Of a stretch of 10,740 nt of DNA, positions 1 through 7,547 are shown in pieces. The stretch's first letter is position 1; every line of letters starts with the position of its first letter. Under the pieces are notes generated by a model, which did no database searches, had not been told where the DNA came from, and saw only the letters and a program-made list of their open reading frames with translations. Origin of the DNA: JANQIV01 sp050117315 (lineage in GTDB: Bacteria > Bacteroidota > Ignavibacteria > Ignavibacteriales > Melioribacteraceae); NCBI GenBank assembly GCA_050117315.1, contig JASFMY010000173.1, positions 1 through 10,740 of the forward strand, in the 5' to 3' direction. The position numbers were made by a program, and so were the translations under genes.

Positions 1-28
1 TTTCTTTTTATCAAGAATTCTCTAAAGC

Positions 29-406
29 TTAGAAAAATGGCTTATACACTGAGAGCTTTGTGCCATAAGCAACATAGGTTTGAATTTTGCATCTGAGAAC
101 TTCAGCAATCCCTAAGTATTCTTCAAAAAAATTTTCAGCTTTGCTTTTTGAAGAAAAAACTCTATTCATTTCAGCCTGGAAAATGCCCGATTCATTTCCA
201 ACAAATACCATTCTTAAAAATTTGTTTTTATAAAAAACGCATTCCATAGATTTGTTGGATGCATCATGCTTTTGCGGTTTACCGTAAATTTTTTTCACTT
301 CAGAACAATTTTTGCCGATCATCTCGTATATTGGTTGAGTCTGAGCTGCAATTGTACCGAAGGCAAACACAAAGAGAATTGCGGCGGGAATTAATGACCT
401 CTTCAT
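29..406 (-). CDS. Small secreted protein of unknown function
   Basis: This encodes 125 residues that I cannot assign to a known family with confidence. Residues 1-21 form a classical signal peptide (MKR, then a hydrophobic stretch, then TIAA before Gln22), so the mature protein is about 104 residues and should be periplasmic or secreted. There is no lipobox cysteine. Residues 29-43 (MIGKNCSEVKKIYGKP) match the G-x5-V-x3-(Y/L)GxP pattern seen at the start of small BamE/SmpA-like periplasmic domains, but this is only a resemblance. Three cysteines (34, 56, 106) could give one disulfide. The start is well supported by a strong Shine-Dalgarno sequence (GGAGGAG on the minus strand, bases 409-415) two bases from the ATG. 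The gene is transcribed away from the hydrolase at 645. Confidence 0.75.
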   Translation of the reverse strand: MKRSLIPAAILFVFAFGTIAAQTQPIYEMIGKNCSEVKKIYGKPQKHDASNKSMECVFYKNKFLRMVFVGNESGIFQAEMNRVFSSKSKAENFFEEYLGIAEVLRCKIQTYVAYGTKLSVYKPFF

Positions 407-408
407 TT

Positions 409-415
409 CTCCTCC
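409..415 (-). promoter_or_regulatory. Strong Shine-Dalgarno site of the small secreted protein
   Basis: GGAGGAG on the minus strand lies just upstream of the ATG at 406. It is the best ribosome binding site in the window and fixes that start. Most other genes here have weak or no such site. Confidence 0.65.
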
Positions 416-593
416 AGTTTTATTTGAAAGGTTTTAACCGGAATAGATTTATTTGAAATATGATTATTTCTTTTGAAGAGATTGCCGATTTAAGTTATCG
501 ACACCTGATGTTCGATTATACAATTAATTTAATTCATAATCAATTACATTAAGCTTGCAGGTTTCTTTACATAAGAAAAGAAAGATTGTTAAA

Positions 594-625
594 TTTGTTT
601 TCTGACAAAATAAAATTATCTATTC
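594..625 (+). promoter_or_regulatory. Possible Bacteroidetes-type promoter of the S9 hydrolase
   Basis: TTTG at 594-597 is followed after 19 bases by TATCTATTC (617-625), about 20 bases before the ATG at 645. The known Bacteroidetes promoter has TTTG near -33 and TAnnTTTG near -7. The upstream box and spacing fit, but the downstream box matches only in part. The call rests on position and this partial match. Confidence 0.25.
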
Positions 626-644
626 TAACTTCTTTGAGGTAATA

Positions 645-1712
645 ATGAAAAGCTTATTCTTCCTTTTTTTTACTTTCCTATTATCAGTTAATATATCTGC
701 ACAAGAAAGTGAAGTTGTAAAAAAACTAAAAGAAAACAATGAAAATCTTCAGCACAGATTAGACAGGCTTGAAAAAATGGTTGATGATTTAATCTGGTTT
801 GAAAGATTAGACGACCAAGCATTTATAGACAAAGTTTATATTACGGGTCCCCCGTTGTGGAAAGAAAAAAATCCAAATGCACAGGGTGCCGGCAACCCTG
901 TTAAATTTTGGTCATATGTTTTTATACCAAAAACAATTGATTACAATAAAAAATACCCGCTGATTGTTTTCCCGCACGGAGGTGTTCATTCGGATTTTTC
1001 AACATATTATACCCATATAGTAAGAGAGTTAATGACGCAGGAATATATTGTTATAGCCCCAGAGTACAGGGGCAGCACAGGATACGGGAAATCACACTAT
1101 GAAAAAATTGATTACGGCGGTTTGGAAATTGAAGATGTAAATTCCAGCAGGCAATATGTACTGGATAACTACGATTTTGTTGATGAAAGCAGGGTTGGAA
1201 TAATAGGCTGGAGCCACGGAGGTCTAATAACATTACATAACATTTTTGAACATCCTGAAAATTATAAAGTGGCATTCGCAGGTGTTCCGGTTAGCGATTT
1301 AATTGCACGAATGGGATATAAAACTCAAAGTTACCGCGACTTATATGAAGCTGAATATCATATCGGAGAATCCGCTTATGAAAATGTAGAAGAATACAGA
1401 AGAAGATCGCCCGCATGGCAGGCGCACAAATTAAAAGATACGCCTCTTTTAATTCACACTAATACAAATGATGCGGATGTAAACGTACTCGAAGTTGAAC
1501 ATTTAATAAAATCTCTTAAAGCAGCCGATAAAAAATTTGAATACGAAATTTTCCAGGACATTCCAGGCGGCCATTCGTTTGACAGAATAGATACAAAACA
1601 TGCAAAACAAGTTAGAACAAAAATTTATAAGTTCTTGGCTAAGCATTTAAAACCTAATAAAGTTTTGGATTCAGTTGAAAAAATTATGAAAGCAAGTTAC
1701 TTAAGAAAATAA
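645..1712 (+). CDS. Exported S9 (prolyl oligopeptidase)-family alpha/beta hydrolase
   Basis: A 355-residue secreted serine hydrolase, probably a peptidase of the dipeptidyl-peptidase/acylaminoacyl-peptidase type. Residues 1-19 are a signal peptide (ISA before Gln20). Residues 22-49 form a short heptad-like coiled coil (VVKKLKENNENLQHRL). The catalytic domain follows from about residue 85. Visible elements are the oxyanion-region motif FPHGG (109-113), the nucleophile elbow GWSHGG with Ser189-190 as nucleophile region (Ser190), a likely catalytic Asp276 in HTNTNDADV, and His310 in GGHSF. YRGSTGYG (141-148) is the usual S9 loop. Full S9 enzymes carry an N-terminal beta-propeller of 300 or more residues. 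Here it is absent, so access to the active site is probably not gated by a propeller. The start has GAGGT (636-640) four bases upstream. An exported esterase is the alternative. Confidence 0.9.
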   Translation: MKSLFFLFFTFLLSVNISAQESEVVKKLKENNENLQHRLDRLEKMVDDLIWFERLDDQAFIDKVYITGPPLWKEKNPNAQGAGNPVKFWSYVFIPKTIDYNKKYPLIVFPHGGVHSDFSTYYTHIVRELMTQEYIVIAPEYRGSTGYGKSHYEKIDYGGLEIEDVNSSRQYVLDNYDFVDESRVGIIGWSHGGLITLHNIFEHPENYKVAFAGVPVSDLIARMGYKTQSYRDLYEAEYHIGESAYENVEEYRRRSPAWQAHKLKDTPLLIHTNTNDADVNVLEVEHLIKSLKAADKKFEYEIFQDIPGGHSFDRIDTKHAKQVRTKIYKFLAKHLKPNKVLDSVEKIMKASYLRK

Positions 1713-2054
1713 ATGAATCTGAAGATATTATGATTTAATTCTGTAAGGAGTTTTAACAAAGTTCATTTTTAAAGAGAAGTCTTTGGTATTCATGGCCATA
1801 AGGTTTAATCCAAATATGCATTAGATTTCATGCAGTTTGTATAACTATCACAAATCGATATGGATACAAAAAATTCAAGTTCACCAGTTTCTAATGCAAA
1901 GCAATAGAAATATGTTTCTATACGTCCCATAATCAAAAGAATTTATGGAATTAAAAAATTTTATTCGTATACTCTATGGGCGGACTAACCATTGCGGTTA
2001 TTTCCTTTTATGCTTAATCCAGGGTTAACCTAGCGAGTTACTTCACTTAAAATT
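1713..2054. other. 342-base region without a gene between convergent genes
   Basis: This stretch follows the hydrolase stop and precedes the stop of the minus-strand YgjV-like gene. All frames are broken by stops. The longest sensible open stretch is a plus-strand run of about 26 codons near 1907-1986 with no start or ribosome binding site. There is a short inverted repeat at 1986-2000 and a GGTTAACC palindrome near 2023-2030. No transposon end, RNA gene or tandem repeat was seen. It may include decayed sequence, but I cannot identify the source. Confidence 0.5.
1986..2009 (+). terminator. Weak hairpin followed by a T-rich run
   Basis: TAACC (1986-1990), a five-base loop, and GGTTA (1996-2000) form a perfect five-pair stem. 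It is followed by TTTCCTTTT. It could end read-through from the hydrolase, but it lies about 270 bases past that stop and the stem is short, so the call is tentative. Confidence 0.25.
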
Positions 2055-2678
2055 TCAGATTACTTTCTCAAAAATATTTTCATTTATTTTATTTAGTACA
2101 AAACCAATTTTTTTTAGATATTTTTTATGGCTTGGATTTATTGACTTTGTGTTTAATGTTGTACATCCTTCATCTTTTAACACCTTTGTTAATTCCGAAT
2201 AAACAAACTTCCCGTTCTGCAAATCCCTGAAATCAGGGATAGCATAATCTAGGTCTATAAAAAATTCGTTTTCTTTTTCTTTGTGATAAATAAATAATCC
2301 GGCAGGTACAAGATTTCTAAAAATCAAATATTTTTTTCTGTTTCCTATAAACTCAAAATCAAAACCGGGATAGAATTTTAATAAATCTTCTTTATGGAAA
2401 TTCACAAATTTTTTTAACATCCTACTTCCGTCTTTTGCAAAATGCAGATCGAACTTATCATTCCTGTTATAAATATTCCGCAAGTAATAGATATTAATAA
2501 TTACTATATAAGCATTTACTGCGAATACAGGGTAAGCTTTAATTACGATTCCGTAAACAGAAAATAAAACTGCACCGGCTAAGTTGAGCCATCTTAGCTG
2601 CAATATGTTTTTCATAGAAAGAGAAACTGCAACCAGCAACGAGGCTGCATAACCAATTATTTCATAAATATTGATCAT
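2055..2678 (-). CDS. YgjV-like three-helix membrane protein with GNAT-like C-terminal region
   Basis: This is a 207-residue protein. Residues 5-22, 29-47 and 49-67 form three close-packed membrane helices. The pattern (IGYAASLLVAVSLSMKNI, then LRWLNLAGAVLFSVYGI) resembles the YgjV/Imp inner-membrane family, whose function is not established. Residues 75-207 are soluble and probably cytoplasmic. They hold features reminiscent of GNAT acyltransferases: FFIDLDYAIPDFRD (139-152), then a helix, then LNTKSINPSHKKYLKKIGF (175-193), where the N-x-x-x-x-x-Y-L-K-K-I-G-F pattern resembles the last helix and strand of a GNAT fold. The acetyl-CoA-binding loop (R/Q-x-x-G-x-G/A) is not obvious, so enzymatic activity is uncertain. 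The start ATG follows a weak AAAGG. It diverges from the kinase-like gene at 2874 across a 195-base spacer. Confidence 0.75.
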   Translation of the reverse strand: MINIYEIIGYAASLLVAVSLSMKNILQLRWLNLAGAVLFSVYGIVIKAYPVFAVNAYIVIINIYYLRNIYNRNDKFDLHFAKDGSRMLKKFVNFHKEDLLKFYPGFDFEFIGNRKKYLIFRNLVPAGLFIYHKEKENEFFIDLDYAIPDFRDLQNGKFVYSELTKVLKDEGCTTLNTKSINPSHKKYLKKIGFVLNKINENIFEKVI

Positions 2679-2873
2679 CTATTAACCTTTTTAATAATTG
2701 CTTAATCAAAATAATGAAAGGTATAGCTTTTTTACTGTGTTTAACTAATTTTTATTATCGGATTTTTATTTTTAATCACTCTGTAATTGTACACAACTGT
2801 ATAATTAATTAAGCGATTAATCTTGTTAAAAAAGTCATTTAATTTTGAACAATAATGTTTATCTTAGTTATCA

Positions 2874-3560
2874 TTGAAAATTTCTTATTGTCATTTGCTA
2901 CAACCCAGTGATAAATTTCAATCTTCTATCGGCAGCCTTGAAGTAATTAAACTTTTGGGCAAAGGAAAATCCGCTTTTTCTTATTTAACAAAGAATTCAA
3001 AAAGCTATTATGTATTAAAACTAATGCATAATGAAAAGGTAAGTTACTATGATTTTAAGACCGATAAAACCTTAGTAGAGGTGAATGCTTATAATGAATT
3101 AAAAAGACTCGGTATTAAAATGCCGAAATTATATTCGTATGATCCGGAACGTCAATATCTTATTAAAGAAATGATAGAAGGCCCGACTGCTGCAGAATAT
3201 ATTTGCGCAAATGAAATAAACAAAAATATAATTGAACAGCTCTTCCAAATGTCAAATATTCTAAGAGAAGCAAAACTTAATATAGATTTCTTCCCCACCA
3301 ATTTTGTCGTATCAAAAAAGGGATTATATTACATTGATTACGAAATAAATGAATACTCTTTTGAATGGAGTTTGGAAAACTGGGGAATTTATTACTGGGC
3401 TAACGGCGAAGGATTTAAGAAATTTTTAGAAACCGGCGACGCAAGTTTTATAAACTCTGATATAGAAAAAGGTATTCCAATTAAAGAGCAGTTTAAACAA
3501 AAAATAAATAACTGGATTGAAGATTATGGTAACCCGATAAAAGGTAATGGTGACCCTTAA
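2874..3560 (+). CDS. Compact protein-kinase-like phosphotransferase
   Basis: A 228-residue protein with the minimal signature of the protein kinase/aminoglycoside phosphotransferase superfamily. It has a glycine-rich loop LLGKGKSAFSY (27-37), an ATP-binding lysine Lys49 in YVLK, and a helix-C candidate Glu69 or Glu75. A catalytic-loop-like segment NIDFFPTNF gives Asp138 and Asn143, and a metal-binding Asp155 lies in YYIDYE. Short bacterial kinases of the Bud32/RIO or YrzF kind have a similar layout, and I cannot decide the subfamily or the substrate. The protein lacks membrane helices and is probably cytoplasmic. An in-frame stop at 2865-2867 and the absence of any ATG before Met51 force a non-ATG start. 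TTG at 2874 keeps the glycine loop, whereas starting at Met51 would remove both the loop and Lys49. No clear Shine-Dalgarno site is visible. TTG at 2895 is an alternative. Confidence 0.75.
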   Translation: MKISYCHLLQPSDKFQSSIGSLEVIKLLGKGKSAFSYLTKNSKSYYVLKLMHNEKVSYYDFKTDKTLVEVNAYNELKRLGIKMPKLYSYDPERQYLIKEMIEGPTAAEYICANEINKNIIEQLFQMSNILREAKLNIDFFPTNFVVSKKGLYYIDYEINEYSFEWSLENWGIYYWANGEGFKKFLETGDASFINSDIEKGIPIKEQFKQKINNWIEDYGNPIKGNGDP

Positions 3561-3618
3561 CCAGGTATTAAAAGCGGAAAAAATAATTACTTCTTTAGAA
3601 ATTGATAAATCAAATTAA
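3547..3618 (+). CDS. Possible 23-residue small ORF overlapping the kinase-like gene end
   Basis: ATG at 3547 lies inside the last codons of the kinase-like gene, in a different frame. It opens a 23-codon frame (MVTLNQVLKAEKIITSLEID, then KSN) that ends twelve bases before the next gene's ATG. AAAAGG lies immediately upstream but only two bases from the ATG; GTG at 3550 would give better spacing. The peptide would be a single amphipathic helix. It could be a leader or coupling peptide that carries ribosomes to the membrane protein gene at 3630, or simply a chance frame. I have no family match. Confidence 0.25.
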   Translation: MVTLNQVLKAEKIITSLEIDKSN

Positions 3619-3629
3619 GGAATAAATTT

Positions 3630-4058
3630 ATGTTTTATGTACTCTTAATCTCAACATTTGCTATTTCGTTTTTGGTTTCATTTATCATTGCAAAAATATT
3701 TGATAAATCGATAAAGAGAATACTCAACAGGATAATATCCGAAGAGATAAGCTCTTCCTGGCATAAATATATTATATTTGCCGTTTATGTGGTAGGCGTT
3801 TCCGGGGGTGTAAATATCTGGAAACTTGAAAACTATATAAATCCACCTAAAGACGACCAGGTTACTTACATTTTGACTACTGAAAGATGGGTGCTTGAAA
3901 TTTACAGGACTATTCTTGAATCATTACAAAGTATTGCTTGGATGCTTCTTCTGTTCTTTATTTTTTCACTTATTGCTTATGTAATTATTAGAATTTTTGA
4001 GCACAATAAAAATCAAAAAGAATTATTGAAAAAAGAATGCAACCAGGAGAAAAAATGA
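3630..4058 (+). CDS. Three-helix membrane protein of unknown function
   Basis: A 142-residue integral membrane protein that I do not recognise. Predicted helices span about residues 2-23, 47-64 (YIIFAVYVVGVSGGVNIW) and 101-123. Between helices 1 and 2 there is a basic amphipathic segment (DKSIKRILNRIISEEI). Between helices 2 and 3 is a polar segment of about 36 residues containing NPPKDD. The tail after residue 123 is strongly charged (Lys/Glu). The layout recalls the first helices of small mechanosensitive-channel-like or TM-accessory proteins, but no motif proves it. AAGGA at 3617-3621 sits at good spacing before the ATG. The stop codon overlaps the start of the DinB-fold gene (ATGA), so the two are probably translated together. 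Confidence 0.65.
   Translation: MFYVLLISTFAISFLVSFIIAKIFDKSIKRILNRIISEEISSSWHKYIIFAVYVVGVSGGVNIWKLENYINPPKDDQVTYILTTERWVLEIYRTILESLQSIAWMLLLFFIFSLIAYVIIRIFEHNKNQKELLKKECNQEKK
4045..4049 (+). promoter_or_regulatory. Ribosome binding site that decides the DinB-fold start
   Basis: AGGAG lies five bases before ATG at 4055. The upstream in-frame ATG at 4037 has no comparable site, so 4055 is preferred and the protein is six residues shorter than the longest open frame. Confidence 0.7.
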
Positions 4059-4513
4059 GAGACCATTTTCTTAAACTGAACATCGTTAACAGATGGGCAA
4101 ATAAAAAAGTTTATAACTACTTAACATCTTTAAATAATTACCCTGAAAAAATCAACAATTACTTTTCGCATATTATAGCAGCGGAAGATATATGGATTGC
4201 CCGTATGACGCAAACCGATAGAAACCTAAAAGTCTGGCCTGAAATAACGTTAGATGAAATAGGCCATTTTATTGAAGAGAATTATTCCAGGTATAAAAAG
4301 TTTATTGAGACACTGGATGAAGATGAGTTTGAAAATTTAATCTACTATAATAATACGAAAGGATTTTCCTTTAGTACGTCTATTTATGATATACTAAATC
4401 AGATTTTTACTCACGGTTATTATCACCGGGGACAGATAAATTCTGTATTACGCGGCAATGGTTTTGAACCTGTTGAAATTGACTATATTTATTACTCGAG
4501 AGAAAATAATTAG
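4055..4513 (+). CDS. DinB-family (DinB/YfiT-like) four-helix metal-binding protein
   Basis: A 152-residue cytoplasmic protein of the DinB/YfiT-like four-helix-bundle superfamily, using the ATG at 4055 (a start at 4037 would add six residues). The family's metal-binding histidine triad is visible, numbered from 4055: His39 in FSHIIAAEDIW, and His120 and His124 in IFTHGYYHRGQI. N-terminal NRWANKKVYNYL and C-terminal GNGFEPVEIDYIYY are also typical. Family members are metal-dependent enzymes, including thiol transferases, or uncharacterised damage- or stress-related proteins. The exact reaction cannot be read from the sequence, and despite the family name there is no link to DNA polymerase IV. 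Its ATGA overlap with the upstream membrane protein gene implies translational coupling. The receptor phosphatase starts 39 bases downstream. Confidence 0.88.
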   Translation: MRDHFLKLNIVNRWANKKVYNYLTSLNNYPEKINNYFSHIIAAEDIWIARMTQTDRNLKVWPEITLDEIGHFIEENYSRYKKFIETLDEDEFENLIYYNNTKGFSFSTSIYDILNQIFTHGYYHRGQINSVLRGNGFEPVEIDYIYYSRENN

Positions 4514-4552
4514 ATATCTCATACCACAATAAAAACAAATTATAATCATGTT

Positions 4553-6523
4553 ATGATTAAAATAATTTCTTTTTTTCTAATTCTTTTTACTACGGTTAAT
4601 GCACAAAAAAATTTAATTTCATCAGACAGCCTGCTTTCGGGTAAAATTTATAATTTTGATTACCGGTGGAAATATAGTGAAGGTAATGATCCCGCTTGGG
4701 CAAAAAAAGAATTTAATGATTCGACGTGGGAAATGGTTGATTCTCGTATTCCGTCGCTAATGATTCAACAAAACAAATTTAACGGAGAAGCCTGGTTCAG
4801 GAAAAAAATTATTGTGAATACTTCTTTAATAAACATCCCCGTCGGCATTTTATATTTTCACAGCGGTGAGTCGGAGATATATCTAAACGGCAATCTTATT
4901 CATAAAATTAATAACGATCTTAAATTTCCGTTTGCAGTAAGTTTTACTAAAGACTCAAACTTGATTGCAATTCATTATAAAACAAAAAAACATGTTGAGT
5001 ACTCTGACTTTGATTTTTATTCAGGCATAAGTTTTAGAATAGCTGATCTCAAGTCTGCAACCGACTCGAATTATAATGATTTTATAGAAATAACCGGTAA
5101 TCGAGTGTTCTTTATTTCTGTTGCACTTGCTCTTGCATTATTTCATTTAATATTATTTTTATTTGATAAACGAAGCATGCAGAATTTTTATTACGCAATA
5201 TTTTTAGTTTCATTTTCGGTTTTTATTTTTATAAACTTTCAATCTACCCGCATCATCGGTTTAGATACTATAATGTTTTTTAATAAAATAGGGATGATTG
5301 TTTTATTGTCTACTATTTTGTTTGCTTCAACAACGATTTACTCCTTTTACAACCCTTTGCCCAAATATTACTATGTATTTCCTTTAACGGCTTTTCTTAT
5401 CGGTTTAACCGGGTATTTTTATCTAAACACTTTTATTAAGATTATAGGTTATATCTACATTGCACTTATCTCATACCTTGGAAGTACATGCTTATTTGAT
5501 CCAAGATACAAAAAGAAGTTTGGGGGGGAATGGATAATCCGTACCGGCTTTGCTTTGATGGGCGTTCTCGGTATTTACCAAATGCTGATTAGCCTCGGTG
5601 TAGTTGATGTAATTGCCGGGTTTTATGCCCCTTACATGTGGGGAGTTTTAATATTTGTTTTAAGTATGTCGATTTCTCTTGCCCGTGATTATGCACTAAC
5701 CGGTAAAGACCTTGAATATCAATTAGCTAATGTAAAAGAGCTTACTGAAAAAACAATGCAGCAGGAGCTAAATCAAAAACTGCTTGAAGCTGAAAATGAT
5801 AGAAAAAGCAAAGAGCTTGAGGAAGCCCGTAACCTACAACTTTCAATGCTGCCGCAGTGCCTTAACGATATTCCCGGATTTGATATTTGTTTTGATATGA
5901 AAACTGCTACCGAGGTTGGCGGAGATTATTATGATTACCAGTATTCACGGGACGGAACTTTAACAGTTGTAATCGGGGATGCAACCGGACACGGCACAAA
6001 AGCCGGCAACATGGTTGTCCTTATAAAAAGTTTGTTTAATGCAATGGGACATACTTTTTTCATTCCGGACTTTTTTAATCATTGCTCGCGTATTATCCGT
6101 CGTATGAATTTTAATAAACTTTATATGGCTTTGGCGATGATCAAAATAAGAAATAACAAAATGACTGCTTCATCTGCAGGCATCCCACCGATTTATATTT
6201 TCAGGAAAGATAAAAACGAAATAGAAAAATTTTTAATACGCGGTATGCCACTCGGCGCTTTGGAGGAGTTTCATTATGAACAGATATCAACAAAGCTGAA
6301 TCCCGGTGATGTTATATTGCTACAGACGGACGGTTTCTCGGAATTGTTCAACGATAAAAAAGAACTGCTCGGGGATGAAAGAGTAAAACAAATATTTCAT
6401 TCCGCTGTTGATCATAATGATGCTGCACGGGTTTCACAAATTTTATTTAATGAAGGTAAAATATGGCGCGGAGATTATCCGCAGACAGACGACATTACTT
6501 TTGTGATTATAAAAATAACATGA
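4553..6523 (+). CDS. Membrane receptor with SpoIIE/RsbU-type PP2C phosphatase output
   Basis: A 656-residue sensor phosphatase. Residues 1-17 are a signal peptide (VNA before Gln18). Residues 30-165 form a periplasmic jelly-roll resembling the sugar-binding domain of GH2 enzymes, as found in 7TMR-DISM receptors (WKYSEGNDPAWAKKEFNDSTW; AWFRKKI; ESEIYLNGNLI). Seven membrane helices lie at about 183-204, 211-229, 243-264, 272-290, 293-311, 328-350 and 357-377. A coiled coil (385-428) leads into the phosphatase, which starts at ARNLQLSMLPQ (425-435), the standard RsbU-type linker. Metal ligands are present: Asp458 (GGDYYD), Asp476 (GDATGHG), Asp593 (TDG) and Asp646/647 (TDDIT), so it should be an active Ser/Thr phosphatase. 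RsbU-type enzymes dephosphorylate anti-anti-sigma (STAS) proteins, but no such partner or kinase is in the window. No Shine-Dalgarno site precedes the ATG. Confidence 0.93.
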   Translation: MIKIISFFLILFTTVNAQKNLISSDSLLSGKIYNFDYRWKYSEGNDPAWAKKEFNDSTWEMVDSRIPSLMIQQNKFNGEAWFRKKIIVNTSLINIPVGILYFHSGESEIYLNGNLIHKINNDLKFPFAVSFTKDSNLIAIHYKTKKHVEYSDFDFYSGISFRIADLKSATDSNYNDFIEITGNRVFFISVALALALFHLILFLFDKRSMQNFYYAIFLVSFSVFIFINFQSTRIIGLDTIMFFNKIGMIVLLSTILFASTTIYSFYNPLPKYYYVFPLTAFLIGLTGYFYLNTFIKIIGYIYIALISYLGSTCLFDPRYKKKFGGEWIIRTGFALMGVLGIYQMLISLGVVDVIAGFYAPYMWGVLIFVLSMSISLARDYALTGKDLEYQLANVKELTEKTMQQELNQKLLEAENDRKSKELEEARNLQLSMLPQCLNDIPGFDICFDMKTATEVGGDYYDYQYSRDGTLTVVIGDATGHGTKAGNMVVLIKSLFNAMGHTFFIPDFFNHCSRIIRRMNFNKLYMALAMIKIRNNKMTASSAGIPPIYIFRKDKNEIEKFLIRGMPLGALEEFHYEQISTKLNPGDVILLQTDGFSELFNDKKELLGDERVKQIFHSAVDHNDAARVSQILFNEGKIWRGDYPQTDDITFVIIKIT

Positions 6524-6613
6524 ATATTTCAAAAAGAAATCATTTGCTTAGCATAAACTTTACACAATTATTTTAGAAGCAGAGAAACTTACAGCAGAGA
6601 TATTGATACAATT

Positions 6614-7522
6614 TTAATTAAAACCACATGTAAGGCTAATACCCAACCTCTTTATTGAGGAATAATTTATCCCAAAAGAGAACTCTTCCTTCCAGTACAA
6701 AACAGAAATCCCAGGTTCCAGCCTAGGAAAAATAATTGAAGGCATAAAAACAATGTTATTGATTAAAATCCCAAATGAAAATGCGCCTCCAAACTTCGAG
6801 GAATTTGAATTGTCTATGTAATAGGTCTGCATTCCTATTATATATTTTGAACGTTCAATTTTTTTACTGATACAACTTACGTCAATATAATAGCCAATAC
6901 CATAAGCATTTCTTTCATAACCCCAAAGGGCAACTGCTTTCGTTGGATAATTAAGTAAACTTTCAAATTGAGATTTTATATCTAAAAAATCTTTGTAAAG
7001 ATATATCAGATTTACACTACGATTAAGTTTATTTTCTAATGTTTTTTTAATCGAAGGGATTATTTTTTTTACCGTTTTATATGTTTCATTATTGATATCA
7101 TATACAATAGTAGTAGCACTATCCTTACGATTATTTGGACTTTTTATACTGTCTAAACTATCTAAGGCAGTATCAATACAGTCTCTGCTATAAGAAAATA
7201 TTTCCAGACTTTTGAGATTAGCTTTATACCTATTTAATAAAACAGATATTTTTAATGAATCAATAGAATTAATATCACTAATACTAAATGAATCTATTTG
7301 TTCAATTTGGGTTTTTAACAATTTTTTCCGACTGTTAATATTATCTGAGCATTCTCTTATTAGTGTATCAATTTTTTCTAAGTAAATATTATTTATTTCA
7401 TCGAAGTTGTTTTTCAAATTGTAGATATTATTTAAAATAACATCGAAACTTGATTGTGCATTAATATGGTTGAAAAGCAACAAGATAATTAAAGAAATAA
7501 ATGTTGCCCTAAAACTATTCAT
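6614..7522 (-). CDS. Exported protein with helical front and beta-barrel-like tail
   Basis: A 302-residue protein that I cannot assign to a family. Residues 1-22 are a signal peptide (INA before Gln23). Residues 25-190 are rich in Asn, Ile, Asp, Ser and Lys and look largely helical or coiled (NNIYNLKNNFDEINNIYLEK; LLKTQIEQIDSF; ALDSLDSIK; SIKKTLENKL). From about 194 to the end the character changes. Alternating hydrophobic/polar stretches with many Gly and Tyr (YGIGYYIDVSCI; SKYIIGMQTYYID; FGGAFSFGILI; FSFGINYS; LGISLTCGFN) suggest six to eight outer-membrane-type beta strands. The protein is therefore probably outer-membrane anchored with a periplasmic helical arm. The gene follows the 463-codon membrane protein gene by 25 bases on the same strand and shares its low-GC composition, so the two are very likely one operon. 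Confidence 0.7.
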   Translation of the reverse strand: MNSFRATFISLIILLLFNHINAQSSFDVILNNIYNLKNNFDEINNIYLEKIDTLIRECSDNINSRKKLLKTQIEQIDSFSISDINSIDSLKISVLLNRYKANLKSLEIFSYSRDCIDTALDSLDSIKSPNNRKDSATTIVYDINNETYKTVKKIIPSIKKTLENKLNRSVNLIYLYKDFLDIKSQFESLLNYPTKAVALWGYERNAYGIGYYIDVSCISKKIERSKYIIGMQTYYIDNSNSSKFGGAFSFGILINNIVFMPSIIFPRLEPGISVLYWKEEFSFGINYSSIKRLGISLTCGFN

Positions 7523-7547
7523 GAATTTTCGTATCTAATTCGTAAAT

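Larger units (their letters stand above)
407..644. other. Divergent intergenic region between the secreted protein and the hydrolase
   Basis: This is a 238-base AT-rich spacer that must hold the promoters of both divergent genes. Apart from the ribosome binding site at 409-415 and a weak promoter-like match at 594-625, I see no strong palindrome or riboswitch-like structure. A very AT-rich stretch lies around 520-550. Confidence 0.5.

Noticed and set aside
1051..1275. 74-codon minus-strand open frame inside the hydrolase gene
   Set aside because: It lies opposite the conserved catalytic core of the S9 hydrolase and has no support of its own.
4037..4054. Upstream ATG as start of the DinB-fold gene
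   Set aside because: It lacks a ribosome binding site, whereas ATG at 4055 has AGGAG at ideal spacing and forms an ATGA overlap with the previous gene.
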